Source: Mesorhizobium sp. CA8
Lineage (GTDB): Bacteria > Pseudomonadota > Alphaproteobacteria > Rhizobiales > Rhizobiaceae
Reading direction: 5' to 3'
DNA length: 64,000 nucleotides
NCBI RefSeq assembly: GCF_020164955.1
Contig: NZ_JAIUHG010000008.1
Location: 124,001 to 188,000 of the forward strand
The translations under genes and the position numbers were made by a program. The notes below the pieces were generated by a model. The model saw only the letters and a list, made by a program, of their open reading frames with translations, was not told the DNA's origin and searched no databases. This document shows positions 24,482-32,099 of the stretch, piece by piece (positions within the stretch are counted from its first letter, which is position 1; the number at the start of each line of letters is the position of its first letter).

Positions 24482-25063
24482 GTGCCATGCCATCACCTCG
24501 ATCAGGAAAACCGAGTACGATCCGGCAAGCAGGGTCTTGTCCGTCTGGTTCGTAGCCAGCGGCAAATCGCGCGCATCTCCTGCGGCCATTGCCATATCAC
24601 ACGCCACTACAAACCGATGGAGTTGCGCGAGGTGATCGGCAATGTCGCCATCGAGCAGGTGCGAGAAAAGGCACGTTGTCAGGTCTGCGGCAAGCGGGAG
24701 TGGATGTCCGCCGAACTCTTTCATGCCTATGGGCAGGAGCTTGTGACCATCTGTTTTCGGCGCCTGAAGGAAACGATGGGAAAGGCGTGTCATTTGGCGC
24801 GACGAATAGCGGCTGAGGGCTGCATTGGCAGCAGCAGCGTAACAGGGTCTCTGCCTCGATATGGTCCCTGGCTTTGCCCAGGCGACGGCGCCGAGCGCGC
24901 CACAGCGGGTGATGTCGGCAAGCTAAGGCAGACCCTTCCGGCCCTCAACCTTCCTCCGGCACCACAAAGGAAAGCGCGATCAAATCGTCGACGTCGATGC
25001 CGCCATGGCCATTGTCCAGCACGTCCGCCACCCTTTGAAAGGCCAACATGTCATCCATGCTGA
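24482..25063 (+). CDS. Possible small zinc-ribbon protein with uncertain ends
   Basis: Only the middle of this frame looks coding. It contains ISCGHCHITRHYKPMELREV and RCQVCGKREW, two CxxC pairs as in small rhizobial zinc-ribbon proteins with the pattern C-x-x-C, YxP, then C-x-x-C. A GTG at 24482 could start it. The last 80 codons are basic and low in sense and overlap the gene at 24945 on the other strand. The real gene may end near 24830 after a frameshift. Confidence is low. Confidence 0.3.
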   Translation: MPCHHLDQENRVRSGKQGLVRLVRSQRQIARISCGHCHITRHYKPMELREVIGNVAIEQVREKARCQVCGKREWMSAELFHAYGQELVTICFRRLKETMGKACHLARRIAAEGCIGSSSVTGSLPRYGPWLCPGDGAERATAGDVGKLRQTLPALNLPPAPQRKARSNRRRRCRHGHCPARPPPFERPTCHPC

Positions 25064-25133
25064 GGTTGGCTTCTCTCAGCCTGTCTTGCAAACCCGCCAC
25101 CTTGGTTTCCAGGGTCCTGGAAGTCTCGATCAT
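24945..25133 (-). CDS. Small helical hypothetical protein
   Basis: 62 residues. GGAGAC stands just upstream of the ATG at 25133. The first half is a helix with heptad-like spacing (RTLETKVAGLQDRLREANLS), and the second half is acidic (DVLDNGHGGIDVDDLIAL). It overlaps the end of the gene at 25051 by 83 bases, which suggests that one of the two ends differently in reality. No family recognised. Confidence 0.5.
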   Translation of the reverse strand: MIETSRTLETKVAGLQDRLREANLSMDDMLAFQRVADVLDNGHGGIDVDDLIALSFVVPEEG

Positions 25134-25404
25134 GCTTGTCTCCGTTATTCTCCAAGGCCGCGTTCCACACGCCCAGCATCAGGCACGTGAATACCACCGG
25201 CCCGATGAAAAGGCTGATCGCTATGCCCACGGCCGCCGCAATGCCCATCCGCTCGGCTTTCGTGGCGATCCTTGCAAGACCGTCATCGGCGGGGACGAGA
25301 TTGGAAAGATCGCGGTGGTGGAGCGCGCCGTTGTCGTTTGCGGCCACCTCGAGCCGCTCCCGGAAGGGAAGCCGCGCCTTGCGAAAAGGTTCGCGGGAAC
25401 TCAT
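25051..25404 (-). CDS. Small single-pass membrane protein
   Basis: 117 residues. A basic N-terminus with RKARLPFRERLEVAANDNGA, a motif-like stretch common in rhizobial small proteins, is followed by one clear membrane helix (MGIAAAVGIAISLFIGPVVF). The final 30 residues (after LENNGDKHD) are polar and overlap the next gene. The overlap may mean that the true stop is earlier. Function is unknown. It follows the zinc-ribbon gene at 25414 by nine bases and is probably cotranscribed. Confidence 0.5.
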   Translation of the reverse strand: MSSREPFRKARLPFRERLEVAANDNGALHHRDLSNLVPADDGLARIATKAERMGIAAAVGIAISLFIGPVVFTCLMLGVWNAALENNGDKHDRDFQDPGNQGGGFARQAERSQPQHG

Positions 25405-25413
25405 CCGCATAGG

Positions 25414-25605
25414 TCACGCCGCCTTGCCGTGGCGTTCGAAAAGCGCCAGCTTGGCCGAATAGCCAAGCCTGAGCTTGGCCTTGCAGGCCTCGCAATGGAA
25501 GGTGCTCACCGCCTTGAACCACGAGCCGTTCCTGATGATCGGCCGGTGGCAATTTGGGCATTCATAGCGAAGACTCACGTCCCGCAACTCCTCGGAAATC
25601 GACAT
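25414..25605 (-). CDS. Small zinc-ribbon protein
   Basis: 63 residues. Two CxxC knuckles, CPNCH at about residue 16 and CEACK at about residue 38, are separated by PIIRNGSWFKAVSTFH, giving a compact zinc ribbon. AGGTGG precedes the ATG at 25605. The C-terminal helix (SAKLALFERHGKAA) is conserved-looking. Role unknown; nearby small membrane protein is probably in the same operon. Confidence 0.65.
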   Translation of the reverse strand: MSISEELRDVSLRYECPNCHRPIIRNGSWFKAVSTFHCEACKAKLRLGYSAKLALFERHGKAA

Positions 25606-25827
25606 TGTCCACCTCTGCCCCAGCCCTTGTTCTTCTTCGGACGCCCGCCACCTGGGGGCAGGTGGCGGGCGATCCAGCCAACTGACGATTGAAGGGACTG
25701 ATTGCTCGTCAGCGCAGCCCTAATGAGATGGCAGGGCTTAGGTTTCACCCGATGGACCAATGCGCCGGCGAATGGGACCTCAGTCCGTATCAGCGGAACC
25801 TAATGTTCTTCGCGCGCTTATGGCCAC

Positions 25828-26199
25828 ATGAGCAGGCGCGGTCTCGACTTCTTCGACCGATGGATGGCGGAGCATCTGCCGAACGTGATGACGGAGTATC
25901 CCCTCGCGGTGGGCGATCTTGCCGACGAGATGATGAAGGCGGCCGCGCGCGAAGGCATTCCGGCCAGCGAGATCAAGGAAGAACTCGACAGCGTTTTTGA
26001 AGTGATCTTCGAGGCGCTGCAGCATCGCGAAGGCAGCTTGGGAGAGAGCGACCAGGCTGTCTTCGAATTGCTTGCGGGGCGCCTGGCAAGGGAAACCGGC
26101 ATCACCCTGGATCAGGCCGGCGAGCTGATCGAATCAACCGGAACCGGCTGGGATTCGCTCCTTCGGGAGGCCCATTTCCTGAAAGAGCAGGGCGAATGA
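25828..26199 (+). CDS. DUF768 protein with C-terminal TGI-QA-LI module
   Basis: 123 residues. The N-terminal DUF768 part has FFDRWMAEHLPNVMT, LADEMMKAAAREGIPASEIK and EELDSVFEVIFEALQ. The C-terminus adds RETGITLDQAGELIESTG and SLLREAHFLKEQ, the module found alone in the genes at 1756 and 24173. This shows that the two small units work together in one chain. The next gene, another DUF768, overlaps the stop by four bases. Function unknown. Confidence 0.7.
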   Translation: MSRRGLDFFDRWMAEHLPNVMTEYPLAVGDLADEMMKAAAREGIPASEIKEELDSVFEVIFEALQHREGSLGESDQAVFELLAGRLARETGITLDQAGELIESTGTGWDSLLREAHFLKEQGE

Positions 26200-26420
26200 G
26201 CGAGCGTGGCGCGGAGTTCTTTGGCCGATGGATCACCGATAATGTGATGCGCGGCAATGTAGGCGCGGACATCGTCTCGGTGGCCGAGCTGACGGCCAAG
26301 CTGTTCGCCGATGCCAAGGCGGCAGGTGTCTCCGAGGAGGAGATCGAAGAGGAAGTCGGAAGCGCATACGAGGCGATCTTGGCGGCGATAGTCGGCTCCA
26401 AGGACCCCGGCAAACCGTAA
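26196..26420 (+). CDS. DUF768 domain-containing protein
   Basis: 74 residues, a compact DUF768 protein: RGAEFFGRWITDNVMRG, then VAELTAKLFADAKAAGVSEE and EEEVGSAYEAILAAIV. It overlaps the upstream DUF768 gene by four bases (ATGA), so translation is coupled. The matching layout of the two (FF-x-RW, VxDL/VAEL, EEELDS/EEEVGS) points to a tandem duplication. Function unknown. Confidence 0.75.
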   Translation: MSERGAEFFGRWITDNVMRGNVGADIVSVAELTAKLFADAKAAGVSEEEIEEEVGSAYEAILAAIVGSKDPGKP

Positions 26421-26455
26421 CTGTCGGATGGTCGTCCATACTCCCTGGAGAGCTA

Positions 26456-26562
26456 CGTTGGATCGGGATGACGTTTTCGTTGAATCGCCATCCTGATCTA
26501 ACTCTTTGTTGGAGCATGATCTTCTCCGGAAGCCGGTTCCCAGGTTCGGGATCATGCTCTGG
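26456..26562. repeat. Rhizobial-type intergenic palindromic element
   Basis: Two nested inverted repeats. The first has GATCGGGATGACG matched by CGCCATCCTGATC. The second has GAGCATGATC (26512-26521) matched by GATCATGCTC (26550-26559). The second, with CCGGAAGCCGGTTCCC between the arms, resembles the intergenic elements widely repeated in rhizobial genomes. It is noncoding and sits between the DUF768 operon and the next small gene. Confidence 0.65.
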
Positions 26563-26579
26563 ATCGACGCCGAACCATA

Positions 26580-26604
26580 GGAACATTAGCGCGCCCTAAG
26601 GGTT
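26580..26604 (+). promoter_or_regulatory. Possible EcfG-type promoter (GGAAC-N16-GGTT)
   Basis: GGAAC at 26580-26584 is followed after 16 bases by GGTT, close to the EcfG general stress promoter pattern GGAAC-N16/17-CGTT. It lies 34 bases before the start of the small membrane protein at 26638. One mismatch in the second box makes it tentative. Confidence 0.3.
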
Positions 26605-26637
26605 CTCTCAGCAAGGATCGCACACCCAGGTGGAACC

Positions 26638-26769
26638 ATGGCCGAATTGGCATTTGCTTTTGTGTATTATTCGGGGCTGACCGGCCACGACATGCTGGGC
26701 GCTGTCGTGTCTTTGACCGCGGGGCTTCTTCTCTACAACGTCGTCCGCGAAGACCGGCCAAACCGATAA
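26638..26769 (+). CDS. Small membrane protein, 43 residues
   Basis: Starts MAELAFAFVYYSG and has one membrane helix later (MLGAVVSLTAGLLLYNVV), ending in the polar tail REDRPNR. AGGTGG just before the ATG gives a plausible ribosome site, and a possible stress promoter lies upstream. It is short, but its composition and signals support expression. Function unknown. Confidence 0.5.
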   Translation: MAELAFAFVYYSGLTGHDMLGAVVSLTAGLLLYNVVREDRPNR

Positions 26770-26975
26770 CCAGCCCGACAATCTTGAGCGGCCCGGCTCG
26801 AAGCGGGGGTTGCCCACGAGCCGGGCCTGACCGGCGGGGGCACGGACTAGATACAGGGCGCCGGCTGATATTGTTGTATCAGCCTATGCTAAAGTCATCG
26901 CCCTCCGAACGAAGGACGCCTGGAACAGTCATCCGGCGGAACATTAGCGAGTGCTCCTCCACAGGAGGACCTGCC

Positions 26976-27053
26976 ATGCACAGCATTATCTATCTCGTCG
27001 GCCTCGTCGTTGTCATTCTCGCCATCTTGAGCTTTTTCGGGCTTAGACGATAA
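26976..27053 (+). CDS. Small membrane peptide, 25 residues
   Basis: A single membrane helix with a short basic tail, MHSIIYLVGLVVVILAILSF and then FGLRR. AGGAGG lies seven bases before the ATG, a strong ribosome site. A hairpin follows the stop. Peptides of this form are widespread in rhizobia and usually escape annotation. Function unknown; it probably inserts in the inner membrane. Confidence 0.65.
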   Translation: MHSIIYLVGLVVVILAILSFFGLRR

Positions 27054-27054
27054 G

Positions 27055-27071
27055 GGCCGCCCCAAGCGGCC
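27055..27071 (+). terminator. Hairpin after the 25-residue membrane peptide
   Basis: GGCCGC and GCGGCC pair around CCCAA, starting two bases after the stop codon. No T-run follows, so it may stabilise the 3' end or terminate weakly. Confidence 0.4.
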
Positions 27072-27125
27072 GGAAGGGTCGCCAGCCATATCTGTAGGCG
27101 CATTAGTGGCCAGCAGCCGGTTCGC

Positions 27126-27371
27126 TTACCCGCCAGCCAATCTCGGCAGCAGGAAAATCTCCGCCCCCGGCGGTAGCTCCTTCGACCAGGTATCGCGGTA
27201 GATCGTGCCATCAATCGCGACCGCGATCCCGCGGTCGATCCACGGCTCGATGCCGGGATACTGTTCCGCAAGCTTGCGGAACAGCTCCCTTATGTCCTTG
27301 GCCTCGATGTCGTGCTTGGCCTTGCCTCCGGCGACGGCGCTGAGCGAGCCCCAAAGGGTGACCTCGACCAT
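27126..27371 (-). CDS. MoaD/ThiS family protein
   Basis: 81 residues. The beta-grasp pattern is visible: VEVTLWGSLSAVAGGKAKHD, then IRELFRKLAEQYPGIEPWID, IAVAIDGTI, and LPPGAEIFLLPRLAGG. The C-terminus ends with GG, the thiocarboxylate site of MoaD and ThiS sulfur carriers. It precedes a molybdenum hydroxylase operon on the same strand, so a role in molybdopterin sulfuration is plausible. GAGGCG lies upstream of the start. Confidence 0.8.
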   Translation of the reverse strand: MVEVTLWGSLSAVAGGKAKHDIEAKDIRELFRKLAEQYPGIEPWIDRGIAVAIDGTIYRDTWSKELPPGAEIFLLPRLAGG

Positions 27372-27435
27372 CAGCGCCTCAACGTGCGTCGATATTCAGG
27401 CGAGGCCGGCCTGCGAATGACGGCTTCCTGCGCTT

Positions 27436-27471
27436 CCGGTGCTCACGTACTTCAAGTACGCTCTGCTCCGG
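27436..27471. repeat. Near-palindromic element between MoaD-like and hydroxylase genes
   Basis: CCGGTGCTCACGTACTT and AAGTACGCTCTGCTCCGG form an imperfect inverted repeat around one C. The core CGTACTTCAAGTACG is a perfect 7-bp palindrome. It lies downstream of the hydroxylase operon. It may be a repeated intergenic element or a terminator without a T-run. Confidence 0.4.
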
Positions 27472-27543
27472 TTCTCGGATGCCATCATTCTCGGCTCGGC
27501 CTGACCTGAATCTCAACACACCCTGTCCTAGCTTGGATATACC

Positions 27544-29808
27544 TCAGCCTTCCCGTTCCGCGTCGAGCGCCGCGAGAATGCGCGGCGGCGACATCGGGAT
27601 GTGGGTCATGCGCACGCCGACCGCGTTCGACACCGCATTGGCGATGGCCGCCAGCGGCGGCACGATCGAGGTTTCGCCCACGCCGCGCACGCCATAGGGG
27701 TGGTTGGGGTTGGGGATTTCCAGGATCTGCGTGTCGATCATCGGCAGGTCGGAGCAGACCGGGATGCGGTAGTCGAGGAAGCCCGGGTTCTGCAGCCGCC
27801 CGTCCTTGCCGTATATATACTCCTCGTTGAGCGCCCAGCCGATGCCTTGCGCGGCACCGCCCTGGTACTGGCCCTCGACATAGGTCGGGTGCACCGCCTT
27901 GCCGGCATCCTGCACCACCGTGTAGCGGATCACACGGGTCGAGCCTGTCTCGGGGTCGACCTCGACGTCGCAGATATGGGTGGCGAAGGATACGCCGGCG
28001 CCATCGGCGACCAGCTCGCTATGGCCGGCGATCGGCCCGCCGGTCTTGCCGGAAGCGGCCGCGATGTCCTTCAGCGACAGCGGCGCGAGGTTGCCGTATT
28101 TCTCGCCCTTGGCGATGGCATGGCCCTTTTCCCAGACGACGTCCTCCACCGGGATGTCCCAGGTCTGCGCCGCGCGCTCGCGCAGGATCTTGATCGCATT
28201 GCCCGCAGCCGAGATCGTCGCCATCGAGGAGGAGAAGGTGCCGCGGCTGCCGTCGGTCATGTCGTTGTAGCCGAGGGAGGACGTGTCGGCGACGATCGCC
28301 TTGACCTGGGAATAATCGATGCCGAGCTCTTCCGCCGCCACCAGCGACAGCGAGGCGCGGGACCCGCCGACATCGACCGTGCCCACGGCCAGGGACACCG
28401 TGCCGTCCATGCCGATGTTCAGGTCCGTGCAGGTCTGGCCGCCGAAATTGAACCAGAAGCCGCAGGCCATGCCGCGTCCCTGGTTGGCTTTCAGCGGCGC
28501 CTTCATATGCGGATGGCTCTTGACCGCTTCCAGCGTCGGCCCGATGCCGATCGGCCCGTAGACCGGGCCGTAGGACGAGCGCGTGCCTTCCTGCGCGGCG
28601 TTCTTGATGCGGAACTCCACCGCATCCATGCCGAGCTCCTTGGCGAGCTCGTCCACCACGCTTTCCACGGCAAAGGCCGCCATCGGCGCCGAGGGCGCGC
28701 GATAGGCCGCGGTCTTCGGCCGGTTGACCAGCACTTCGTAGCCGACGGTCTTGACGTTCTCGAGCTTGTAGCAGGCAAACGCGGTCATCGCGCCGATCTC
28801 GGCCCACGAGCCGGGGTAGGGGCCGCAGCTGTAGCGCAGCGTCGCTTCCGCGGCGGTGATGGTGCCGTCCTTGTTCGCGCCGATCTTGACGTCGATCGAA
28901 GTGGCGCTGGTCGGGCCTGAGGCGCGGAAAACCTCGTCGCGGGTCATCACCAGTTTTACCGGCCGGCCGGCCTTGCGCGACAGGGCAAGCGCCACCGGCT
29001 CGGCCCAGACATGGGTCTTGCCGCCAAAACCGCCACCGATCTCGGAGGAGGTGACGCGCAGCTTCGAGGCTTCGAGCCCCAGCAGCTGGGCGCAATGCTG
29101 GCGGTAGACGAAATGGCCTTGCGTGCAGACCCACAGGTCCGCCGTGCCGTCCGGGTTGACGCTCGCCACGCAGGCATGCGGCTCGATATAGCCCTGATGC
29201 GTCTGCTCGGTCTTGAACGAGCGCTCGATCACGAAATCGGCCTGGGCAAAGCCCTTATGGACATCGCCATGCCCGAACTGCGTGCGCTTGGTGACGTTGG
29301 AGGGTTTTGCGGGCTTTTCCTCGAGGCCCTCGGTGAAGACCTGATCGTTGATCAGCGGCGCGTGGTGCTGCGCGGCCTCATCGACATCGGTGACATGCGG
29401 CAGCACCTCATACTCGACCTCGATCAGCTTCAGCGCTTGGCGGGCGGTGCGGGCGTCGATCGCCGCAACCGCGGCCACCGCATGGCCGTCATAGAGGGCC
29501 TTCTTGCGCGCCATCGAATTGTCGAGGATGTCGTACATGGCGGCATCGCCGTCGGTGAGGTCCGGCAGGTCCTTCGCCGTGATCACCGCCTTCACGCCGG
29601 CGAGCTTCTCCGCCTTCGAGGTGTCGATGCTTTTGATCACCGCATGCGCGTGCGGACTGCGCAGGATCCGGCCCACCAGCTGGCCGGCCATGTTGAAGTC
29701 GGCGCCGTAGCGGGCGCGGCCGGTCACCTTGTCGATGCCGTCGGGGCGGATCGGCCGCGTGCCGACCGAGGAAAAATTGCGTCCGGAGTAGCGCGGATCG
29801 AAATTCAT
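27544..29808 (-). CDS. Molybdenum hydroxylase large subunit (xanthine dehydrogenase/aldehyde oxidase family)
   Basis: 754 residues. The molybdopterin-binding domains show SEIGGGFGGKTHVWAE, AYRAPSAPMAAFAVES and the catalytic Glu segment GVRGVGETSIVPPLAAIANA near the end. The active site lacks the CO dehydrogenase motif AYxCSFR, so the substrate is probably an aldehyde, purine or aromatic ring. The enzyme works with the FeS and FAD subunits encoded upstream. The start at 29808 lies two bases after the FeS gene stop. The large subunit has no signal peptide and is expected in the cytoplasm. Confidence 0.9.
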   Translation of the reverse strand: MNFDPRYSGRNFSSVGTRPIRPDGIDKVTGRARYGADFNMAGQLVGRILRSPHAHAVIKSIDTSKAEKLAGVKAVITAKDLPDLTDGDAAMYDILDNSMARKKALYDGHAVAAVAAIDARTARQALKLIEVEYEVLPHVTDVDEAAQHHAPLINDQVFTEGLEEKPAKPSNVTKRTQFGHGDVHKGFAQADFVIERSFKTEQTHQGYIEPHACVASVNPDGTADLWVCTQGHFVYRQHCAQLLGLEASKLRVTSSEIGGGFGGKTHVWAEPVALALSRKAGRPVKLVMTRDEVFRASGPTSATSIDVKIGANKDGTITAAEATLRYSCGPYPGSWAEIGAMTAFACYKLENVKTVGYEVLVNRPKTAAYRAPSAPMAAFAVESVVDELAKELGMDAVEFRIKNAAQEGTRSSYGPVYGPIGIGPTLEAVKSHPHMKAPLKANQGRGMACGFWFNFGGQTCTDLNIGMDGTVSLAVGTVDVGGSRASLSLVAAEELGIDYSQVKAIVADTSSLGYNDMTDGSRGTFSSSMATISAAGNAIKILRERAAQTWDIPVEDVVWEKGHAIAKGEKYGNLAPLSLKDIAAASGKTGGPIAGHSELVADGAGVSFATHICDVEVDPETGSTRVIRYTVVQDAGKAVHPTYVEGQYQGGAAQGIGWALNEEYIYGKDGRLQNPGFLDYRIPVCSDLPMIDTQILEIPNPNHPYGVRGVGETSIVPPLAAIANAVSNAVGVRMTHIPMSPPRILAALDAEREG

Positions 29809-29810
29809 GA

Positions 29811-30287
29811 TCAGGCTCCCTTCATCACGTTGGCCGCATCCTGGACGGCGCGCACGATCTTGTCATAGCCGGTGCAGCGGCAGAGATTGCCGGCGAGCCC
29901 AAAGCGGATTTCCTCCTCGGTGGGCGAGGGGTTCTTCTCCAGCAGGTCCTTCGCCGCAATCAGGAAACCTGGCGTGCAGATGCCGCATTGCAAGGCCGCA
30001 TGCTCCAGGAATTTCTGTTGCAGCGGATGCAACTGGTCGCCATGTGCCATGCCTTCGATCGTCTCGACCTTGCGGCCTTCGGCTTCCGCGCCAAGCACCA
30101 GGCAGGAGCAGACCAGTCTTCCGTCGACGATGACGCTGCAGGCGCCGCAGTCGCCGGTTCCGCAGCCTTCCTTGGCGCCGGTCAGGCCCAGCCGATCGCG
30201 CAGCACGTCCAGCAGCGTCTCGTCGGGCTGGCACAGATATTCGACGGCATCGCCGTTGATCGTCGTTGATACAGCTACACCGGCCAT
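29811..30287 (-). CDS. Molybdenum hydroxylase small [2Fe-2S] subunit
   Basis: 158 residues. The N-terminal plant-type cluster has CGTGDCGACSVIVDGRLVCSC. The C-terminal cluster has CGICTPGF and CRCTGYDKIV, all cysteines in place for two [2Fe-2S] centres. It carries electrons from molybdopterin to FAD. Its ATG overlaps the stop of the FAD subunit gene by one base (TAATG), and two bases separate it from the large subunit, giving one operon in the order FAD, FeS, Mo. Confidence 0.93.
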   Translation of the reverse strand: MAGVAVSTTINGDAVEYLCQPDETLLDVLRDRLGLTGAKEGCGTGDCGACSVIVDGRLVCSCLVLGAEAEGRKVETIEGMAHGDQLHPLQQKFLEHAALQCGICTPGFLIAAKDLLEKNPSPTEEEIRFGLAGNLCRCTGYDKIVRAVQDAANVMKGA

Positions 30288-31147
30288 TATTTGCCTCCCG
30301 CACGCTTGTAAGCGGTCGTTGCGGCTCTCTGTGCCAGCACGCCCGCAACTTTCCGTCTGAATTCGATGGTGCCGCGCTTGTCGTCGATCGGGCGGCAGGC
30401 ACCGGAGCAGATCTTCGCCAGCCGCTGGAGCGTCGCTTCGTCAAGCTTCGAGCCGATCAGCACTTGCCCGGCTTCCTCGACCAGAAGCACCGTCGGCGCC
30501 GCGGCACCCAGCGCCACGCGGGCGGTCTTGATCGCGCCCTTGTCATCCAGCGTCAGGTTGACGCCCGCGCTAACCACCGCGATGTCCATTTCGGTGCGCG
30601 GAATGAAGCGCAGATAGGCGTCGCCAGCATGGTCAGGCCGCTTGTCGAGCAGGATCGCCTCGATGATCTCGCCTTTTGCCAGAGACGTGCGGCCGGGTCC
30701 GGTCGGCACGGCTTCCACGGCAATCGTGCGCTTGCCCGATGGTCCGGCGACAACCGCCTTGGCGCCGGCCGCCACCAGCGCCGGCACGCTGTCGGCGGCG
30801 GGCGAGGCATTGCACAGATTGCCGGTGATGGTGCAGCGTCCCTGCACCTGCTTGGAGCCGATCAGGTTGGCCGCCTCGACCACGCCGGGCCATGCCTGCT
30901 TGAGCGCCTTGTTCTCGCCCAGCACCGCGCAGGGCACCGCGGCGCCGATCCGAAAACCGTCGGCCGTTTCGGTGATGTCGGCCAGGCCGCCGATTGCCTT
31001 GATGTCGACGATCAGCTCGGGCTCGATGAAGCCGCCCTTCATCCTGACCAAAAGGTCGCTGCCCCCGGCCAAAATCGCGGCCGGGCCTACCGCCTTGGCG
31101 AGCTCGCCAACGGCGTCTTCTATTGAAAGCGGACGTATGTAACGCAT
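30287..31147 (-). CDS. Molybdenum hydroxylase FAD-binding medium subunit
   Basis: 286 residues. FAD-binding segments are visible: AILAGGSDLLVRMKGG in the first domain and IGSKQVQGRCTITGNLCNAS, the typical phosphate-binding loop. The CO dehydrogenase FAD-binding C-terminal domain follows. It is the first gene of the operon. It receives electrons from the FeS subunit and passes them to an acceptor. The start at 31147 is an ATG with AAGGGGAGACG upstream, a good ribosome site. Confidence 0.92.
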   Translation of the reverse strand: MRYIRPLSIEDAVGELAKAVGPAAILAGGSDLLVRMKGGFIEPELIVDIKAIGGLADITETADGFRIGAAVPCAVLGENKALKQAWPGVVEAANLIGSKQVQGRCTITGNLCNASPAADSVPALVAAGAKAVVAGPSGKRTIAVEAVPTGPGRTSLAKGEIIEAILLDKRPDHAGDAYLRFIPRTEMDIAVVSAGVNLTLDDKGAIKTARVALGAAAPTVLLVEEAGQVLIGSKLDEATLQRLAKICSGACRPIDDKRGTIEFRRKVAGVLAQRAATTAYKRAGGK

Positions 31148-31638
31148 CGTCTCCCCTTGGTGATCGCTTTGTCAGCGACCGTTATAAAGCCTCTGGTTAT
31201 AATGGCCATCCCGTTCGTGCATGTCCGGGTTGGGCCAGAGCCCTGTTCCAGATGCGCCCAGAGGGCGGGCCAAGGTGTTGCAGCTTCTCCCGTCTCCTCG
31301 TCACTATGCGGGCAGAAGGTGCGCGAAGGGCGGATGAGGCGCGGCGCCGGCGTTGGTCATTGCCCGTTCCCGCCGCAAACCGCAAAACTGTTATTCCCCT
31401 CGAGCAATCGCGGTTCCCGATGTCCATACCGGCTCGAACGACACATTGCGCAGCCCGGCCTTGCGCACCCGCTCGACGAACAGGTGATTGACGAAGACGG
31501 GGAAGCCGCATCGGCAGCTTGAACACCTCAGCGCTCCCGATCTCTTGCGGAGCAGGTCGGTTTCGGGCCCGCGCGGACCAATTCACGGCTGGGCACCGGC
31601 GATATTGTTATCACAGCCAGCGGCCTGTAAGAGCGGAC
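31148..31638. other. Gene-poor region with a possible gene remnant
   Basis: No complete gene is seen in these 491 bases. On the minus strand, about 31391-31500, a frame reads VFVNHLFVERVRKAGLRNVS then FEPVWTSGTAIARGE and ends at TAA. It reads like the C-terminus of a larger protein, but its 5' side has stops. It may be a remnant of a lost gene. The promoter of the hydroxylase operon must also lie here. Confidence 0.4.
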
Positions 31639-31986
31639 ATGACCTCCATCTCCCGTCTCGCCGCACTCGCCCTGCTGGCTCTCATCACCTTCGCAACGTT
31701 GTCGCCCATACAGTTGCGGCCGCATCTGGGCGACGCCAACATGGAACGCGCGCTGGCTTACGTCCTGCTGGGGCTGACCCTGGCGATCGGGTTTCCGTCC
31801 CGCTTGACGCAGACCGTGCTGTTCGTTTGCGCGGTGGCCGGCGTCCTCGAGTTCCTGCAGCTGTTGGACCCTGGCCGGCATGCGCGGGTTGTCGATGCCC
31901 TCGTCAAGGCGGCGGCGGGTGTGGTGGGGATTGTCTTGGCGCGCATTCTCATCGCGTTGACGAGCAGGGCCGCCGAGCGGCGCTAG
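31639..31986 (+). CDS. VanZ-like small membrane protein
   Basis: 115 residues from the ATG at 31639. Three or four membrane helices are predicted by eye (LAALALLALITFATLSP; ALAYVLLGLTLAIGF; VLFVCAVAGVLEFLQLL). TLSPIQLRP and the FLQLLDPGRHARVVDALVKA segment are typical of VanZ-like proteins in proteobacteria. These are uncharacterised in most bacteria. The open frame upstream to 31519 has no membrane character. Confidence 0.7.
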   Translation: MTSISRLAALALLALITFATLSPIQLRPHLGDANMERALAYVLLGLTLAIGFPSRLTQTVLFVCAVAGVLEFLQLLDPGRHARVVDALVKAAAGVVGIVLARILIALTSRAAERR

Positions 31987-32099
31987 CCCCCGCGGTCGCG
32001 GCTCGATGATGTTTCGACCGGATGAAGGTCGGATTCAGAAGGCCTGGCCCAGCGATTTTCGCATAATGTCCGGTTGAACGAGGACGGTCCCGGAGGAAG

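Noticed and set aside
24143..24793. A 216-codon minus frame across the small genes near 24.2-24.8 kb
   Set aside because: It is antisense to the supported gene at 24173 and to CxxC-containing sequence at 24550-24700; no family pattern is seen in it.
27601..28920. A 439-codon plus-strand open frame within the molybdenum hydroxylase large subunit
   Set aside because: It lies fully antisense to a gene with all family motifs and has a typical shadow composition.
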